DNA from: Jackrogersella multiformis
Taxonomy: Eukaryota; Ascomycota; Sordariomycetes; Xylariales; Hypoxylaceae
Direction: 5' to 3'
Length of the DNA: 64,000 nt
Assembly (NCBI GenBank): GCA_902806575.1
Contig: CADCXD010000005.1
Span: 3,100,001 to 3,164,000, forward strand
Shown: positions 58,585 through 64,000 of the stretch, one piece after another
How positions within the stretch are numbered: position 1 is the first letter of the stretch
Layout of the letters: the number at the start of each line of letters is the position of its first letter
Position numbers and translations under genes: made by a program
Notes under the pieces: model-generated
What the model was told of the DNA's origin: nothing
Database searches by the model: none
The model's input: only the letters and a program-made list of their open reading frames with translations

Positions 58585-61050
58585 TATTATACGGATAAGC
58601 TTTACGAAGTAAAGTATAATTAATATATATATATATAAATTAATAAATACGAAATATATTAAAACTTATAAAATAAAGTTATTAAATAAAATTAATTAAA
58701 CTTTTTAATTATTATATATAAAATTAATTTATTAAAAAAAGTTTTTTATTAAAATATATTATATTAATATTATTTATTAATATTATTATTACGTACGTTA
58801 TTATAATTATAAAAGAAATTTTATATTTTATTATTTTATAAATATTTAAATTAAATATTTATATTTTAATTTTATTATTTATTAATTTATAAAACCTCGA
58901 ATTATTTTTTTATTAAACGATAAATAATTTTTCGAATTTTTAATAATATTTTTTTTATAAAACCTCGAAATTAAAAATAAACTTAAAAAAAACTACCGTT
59001 TATAAAAACTTATTAAAATTAAACGACGTTTTAATACGTAATTTTTTATTAAAATATTTAAAATAAAAAATATATCGCTTTAAAATCTTTTTTTTATTTT
59101 AAAATTATTTTAATTTAATAACGATAATATTATAATTTTTTATAACTTTTAAAATTATAAAATAATTATATAAAACGCTTTTAATATTAATAATTTTTTT
59201 ATATAATTTATTAAATTTTATTAAAAATATACGATAATTATTATATTATTTAAATATTTATTATTATCGTTACGAATAATTAAATTAAATTAAACCGGTA
59301 TAATATTAATAAACGAATAAATAATTTTTTTTAAATAATAAGTTTAATAAATTAAACTTATATTAAAGAATTTTAAATTAAATTTTTTTTTTAAAAAATA
59401 TATAAACCTCGTATATATTAATATAAAAACTTATCGTTAATTTAATAATTTAAAGGTTTATATTTAAGCTATTTTTAATAAATTTAATATTTAATTAATT
59501 TTTAATAAATAAATTAATATTAATTTTATTTTAAAAAATATCGAAAAACGTATTATATCGAAAACGTTAATTAAATTAAATCTTTTTAAACGAAAAAATT
59601 TAATATATTTTAAAATATTACTTATTAAATATTTTAACTTAAAAACTTAAATAAAAAACCTTTTTTTTATAATTTCTTTTATATATTTAAGTTAAAAATA
59701 ATTAAAAAAGCTTAAATATAATTCGATTTCGTTAAAATTAACTTTTTTATATTTAAAAGTAATAAAAGAAAAATTCCTTTTAAAAAGCCGTTAAAATATT
59801 TAATAATAATTTAAACGACTTCGATTTCGATAATTAATTTTAAAACCTTAAATTATTTAAAAGTTTTCTTTAAAAATTACTTTAAAATAATTTTATATTT
59901 TTTAACGATAACGAAAATCTTTTATTTTAAAATGATTAACTCGTTTTTTTCACGTTATAATTACCGTTAATTTAATATAATTTAATAAACCCGTTATTTA
60001 TAATAATAAAAACTTTTTAAAGTTTTAAATTTAATAAATAAAAATTAAAATATACTTAAAAACGTATGCGAAAAACTTTCTTAAAAATTTTTACCGTATT
60101 AATTAAATTAAATTATTATTATTTAAAAAAATATTATTATAATATTAATAACGTAAAAATTAAATTACGCGATTAAAAGTTTTTAATATTTAAATAATAT
60201 ACGTTATTACTTTTTAAAACCGTTTTATAAACTTTTCGAAAAAACACAGTAACTTTAAAAAAAATAAACTTAAATATTAAAAAAATATTATTTAATATTT
60301 TACCGAATTATTAAACTTTAATAAAATAATTTAATAGTTTAAAATAACGTTTTAAAATTATATCGTTAAAACTTTTTTTAACGAAATTTTTAAATATAAA
60401 TAAAAATTTCCTCGTCGTTATTTAAAAAATATGTTAATTAATCTCGATATTTCGGGAAAAAAAAAAGCTCGCTTTAATTTAAAAATCCTCGAAATCGGGT
60501 TAAATTAATCGTAAAAAAACCGCTTTAATTTAAGTTAAAATTAATTTTTAAAAAATAACGATAAACCTAAAAACGAAAATAAATTTCAAATTAATTAAAA
60601 AAATAAGGTTTAATTTAATAATAAAAATATTTTAAAAAGAATTAATTAAATAAATATAAATTAATAAAAAAAGAATAAAACTTTTATTAACGTTATAAAC
60701 GCGATAATTATTAAACTTTTTTTTATTTCGTTAAAAAAAACGTTAATAATAAAAATTAATTATTAAATTTAAATAATTTTTTTTTATAAAACGACCTCGA
60801 AATAATAATACTTAATTTATATTTTTATTATAAAAAAAGGTACGAATAAATGTAATTTTATAAGAATTATTTTATTTTCGATTTATAAAAATCGAAAATT
60901 TCGATTTAAAATTTTAAATAACTTTAACGTTATATTTTATCGAACTTTAAGGTTAAATTAAAATAATATATATCGAATTACGATAATTAAAAAATTAATT
61001 AAAAATAAAACGAAAATTATAAAAAAACTTTATTTAAAATTAATTTTAAA
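58585..61050 (-). mobile_element. RIP-degraded LTR retrotransposon, copy C (partial)
   Basis: Matches copy B in the same orientation from the LTR edge to about 61050. It has several internal deletions: the LTR jumps early to the block equivalent to about 46033 of copy B, and shorter losses occur near 59280. C and G survive mainly as CpG. The match ends near 61050, where an unrelated A+T-rich sequence begins. Confidence 0.75.
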
Positions 61051-64000
61051 ATATAATATTATATATTAATAAGTTAAAATAAAGGTTTTAAAATAGTTGT
61101 TATTTTTAAAAATAAAAATAAAGTTAATATTACGAAATAAAGTTAATAAATATAACGTACGAGTTATTACTTTAATTATTATTTTAAGTATAAATTATAT
61201 AATTATAATTTCTTATAATATTTTTTTAATAAAAATAAATAAAAAAATATAAAAATAAGTAAATATATTATACCTTATCGTCGTTAAGTAAATATTAATA
61301 TATTTATAAATTATTTTAATATTAAATACTTAATTTCTTTTTAATTTAATTAAAATTTTATTATAATTTAAATATTAAAATACTTAGCTTTTTTTAAAAA
61401 TAAAAACTTTAATAATAATTATAATTATTACTTTAATCGTAATTACTTAATAATTTATAACTTACTCGCGCTTTTTTCTTTTTTTTAACGTTATCCGTAA
61501 ATCGTATTTTCTATATTATAATAAATTTTAATTTTATAATTTTTAATAATCTTTTTATTAAAATTATAACTTGTAATTTTATTAATTTTTTCGGCGGCAT
61601 TAATAATTAAATAAAAAGAATTAATTAATTATTATCGATATAATTTAATAATATATTTTCGATAAATTATTTTTTAATATATATATAATTATTTTATCGT
61701 TTACCGTATATTATTACTTATTTATAATTAATTATATTAATTTATTAATTAATTTTAAAAATATATCGTTAAGAATTTACGTATTTTTAAAAAGTTATAT
61801 ATTAAGAAATTATAATTTATTAATGGATTTAATATAAAATTAATTAAATAATAAAAGGTATTTTTTATCGTACTCGTTTAATAATATTATTATATTTTAA
61901 ATAAATAAATTTCTTAAATATTATTAATTATAAATTAATAAATAATCTTTTTATCGTATAAAATATTCGAAAATAAAGCGTTTTTTTATTTATTTACTCG
62001 TTAACTTAATAACTTCTCGATTTAATATAATACTTAATTATTATCGTTTTTTTACGTAAAGATCTTTCTTTTATAAAATTTTAAATAATTAACTTATAAA
62101 TATAATTTTATAAATTCATTAATTATTAAATAATTTAAACTTATATATAAATTTACCGACTCGTTTTAAAATTAATAACGAGTTAACACGTTATATTAAT
62201 CATTTATAAAATAATTTACTTAATAATATATAACCTTTATATAATTTAAAATAAAATAATTCTTTTTTAAAAAATTAAAGTTATATTTTAAATCGTAATA
62301 AACTTTTATTTTAATAATTATAAAATTAATATATTCTTTTATTTTTTTTTAATAATATCGTTTTAATATATCGTAATTAATTATATTCCTTAATACTTTT
62401 AATAAAATAATAATAATTTATTATTTATAATTATATATTAATTTATTAAATAACTTTTCGATCGTTAATAACTTAATATTATTAACATTATATTATAACG
62501 TTAAAATTATTTTTAATTATAATACGTCGTTTAACGAATAATAATAATAAATTATTACTTTAACTTTTTAATTATATTATTTCGTCGTATTATTAATTTA
62601 AAAATAATAACTTATTAATATAATTAATAATATCTTAAGTCGAGTTAATAACGTTTATTATATTTTATTATTAAATTTAACGTTTTTATTTAAAATTACT
62701 TTATATAAAATGCCTTAATTCGATAATATAAGCGTTTTAAAAAGTAACGCGGCTTAATAATAAGCTTTATACTTAATATTTTTAAGTATTAATATTATTT
62801 TTTTATTAAATTTACATATAATTACTATTATTATATTAAAATAAATAAAAAATTTAAAAAATTATATACTTTCTTTATTTAAAACTTTTAATAAACTCAC
62901 GATAAAGTTTTAAGTTATTATATAATATAATTAAAACGATAAATTTATAAGTTTTAATTTATCGTAAAGCTTTAAACGTTCGATTTAATTTTCGTAATAA
63001 CCGGGGTAATATTCGATATATTTTTAAACTTTTCGTAAAAAGTTATAAATATAAATTAATTTTAACTTATAAAACATTTATTTCGATTCGAAATAATATT
63101 TTAAATTATAAACTTCATTAAATAACTTATATATATAAATTAATAAAATTATTAATTAATATAAACCATTTAATTTAACATAATATATAAAACCGTCTCG
63201 TAATTTATATCGAAATTATTTAATTATATTTTTACTTTTATTAACTTTTTAAAAAATAATACGTAAACGATTTAATCGTTTATTATAATTATATCCTTTT
63301 AATATTTTTTTAAACTCGTTATTTAACGTAAATTTAATAAATATATAAATAAACTTATCCGAAATATCTTTAAAAGTTAACTTCGTTTTATTTCTTTACT
63401 TTATTAAATCTTTTATATTATTTTATATCGGTAAACGAAATAATATATTTAAAATTAAATTTAACTTTCCGAGGATATAATAAACGTTAAAATTAAACTA
63501 AAATAAATATATTAAAACAATTATTAACTTATTATTTATTTTATTTATATCGGTTATTTTAAGTATTATTTAATTAATAATATTTTTCGTCGTATTATAA
63601 TTCGTTAAAATAATAATTAATCGTATATAAAATTATAATTAAACTTTATTATTTTTATAAATTTAAATTAAATAAATAACTTTTAATTTCGTTACTTCGT
63701 ATCGTAATTTAACTTTTATTAAAACCTTTAATAAAAATATAATTAAGTAAATTACGTTAATTTTTATATTAATTTCGTTTTAAAATATATTTATATGAAA
63801 TATCATAATTTTAAAACCTTTTCGTTTCGATATATTTATTTTTAAAAACGTTATTTAATTATAATTTTAATACGTTAATATTATTAAGTTTAATAATTTA
63901 TTTTATAATATTTTAAATAAATTTAATTTATTCTTTATCGATATATACATGGTTTTTATAATATATCGACGTTTATATTAAAATTTCGAAGGAACTTTTT
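61051..64000. mobile_element. Unidentified RIP-degraded sequence, runs off the window
   Basis: It continues the same extreme A+T composition and CpA/TpG depletion but no longer matches copies A or B. It is probably a different repeat inserted into, or joined to, copy C. No open frame survives and its right boundary is outside the window, so the family cannot be named. Confidence 0.55.

Overview
The window looks like a piece of a filamentous ascomycete genome (Pezizomycotina, most likely a Sordariomycete). The genes have short introns with GTANGT-type donors and CTAAY branch points. The conserved genes are fungal: a CCR4-type deadenylase, a Zn2Cys6 regulator, an LYR protein and a HotDog thioesterase. 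Three very A+T-rich blocks show repeat-induced point mutation (RIP): CpA and TpG are almost absent. The palindrome TACCTAGGTA is scattered through the intergenic DNA. I found no rRNA, tRNA or CRISPR.

Layout. 1-5.6 kb is gene-poor, with one ankyrin-repeat relic. 5.6-8.4 kb holds a three-exon RNase T2 gene and a fungal protein with an AT-hook-like motif, both on the minus strand. 10-17.3 kb is an accessory stretch: a small secreted four-cysteine protein, a decayed HET-domain gene, a tandem repeat, a three-exon gene pairing an NLR-type helical N-terminal domain with two spaced pseudo-repeats resembling amyloid signalling motifs, and two small convergent genes. 18.2-24.8 kb is a RIP-degraded LTR retroelement (copy A). 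24.8-27 kb is non-coding. 27.0-29.2 kb is CCR4 (minus). 34.5-37.3 kb is a long methyltransferase-domain protein (plus). 38.1-40.2 kb is a divergent pair, an LYR/ETFRF1-like protein (minus) and a probable mitochondrial HotDog thioesterase (plus). 40.7-41.6 kb is a decayed S53 (sedolisin) peptidase. 45.6-51.25 kb is copy B of the retroelement in the opposite orientation. 54.2-56.4 kb is a Zn2Cys6 transcription factor. From 58.5 kb to the end is copy C, which starts with a duplicated LTR edge and passes into another RIP-degraded sequence near 61.05 kb.

Housekeeping islands (CCR4, methyltransferase, LYR/thioesterase, Zn2Cys6) alternate with accessory, repeat-bounded DNA. The candidate system of most interest is at 13.8-15.3 kb. 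Its protein has the architecture expected of a fungal incompatibility or regulated-cell-death executor, and it lies beside a dead HET gene and a retroelement. That function is inferred, not shown. All calls come from reading the sequence; no database search was run.
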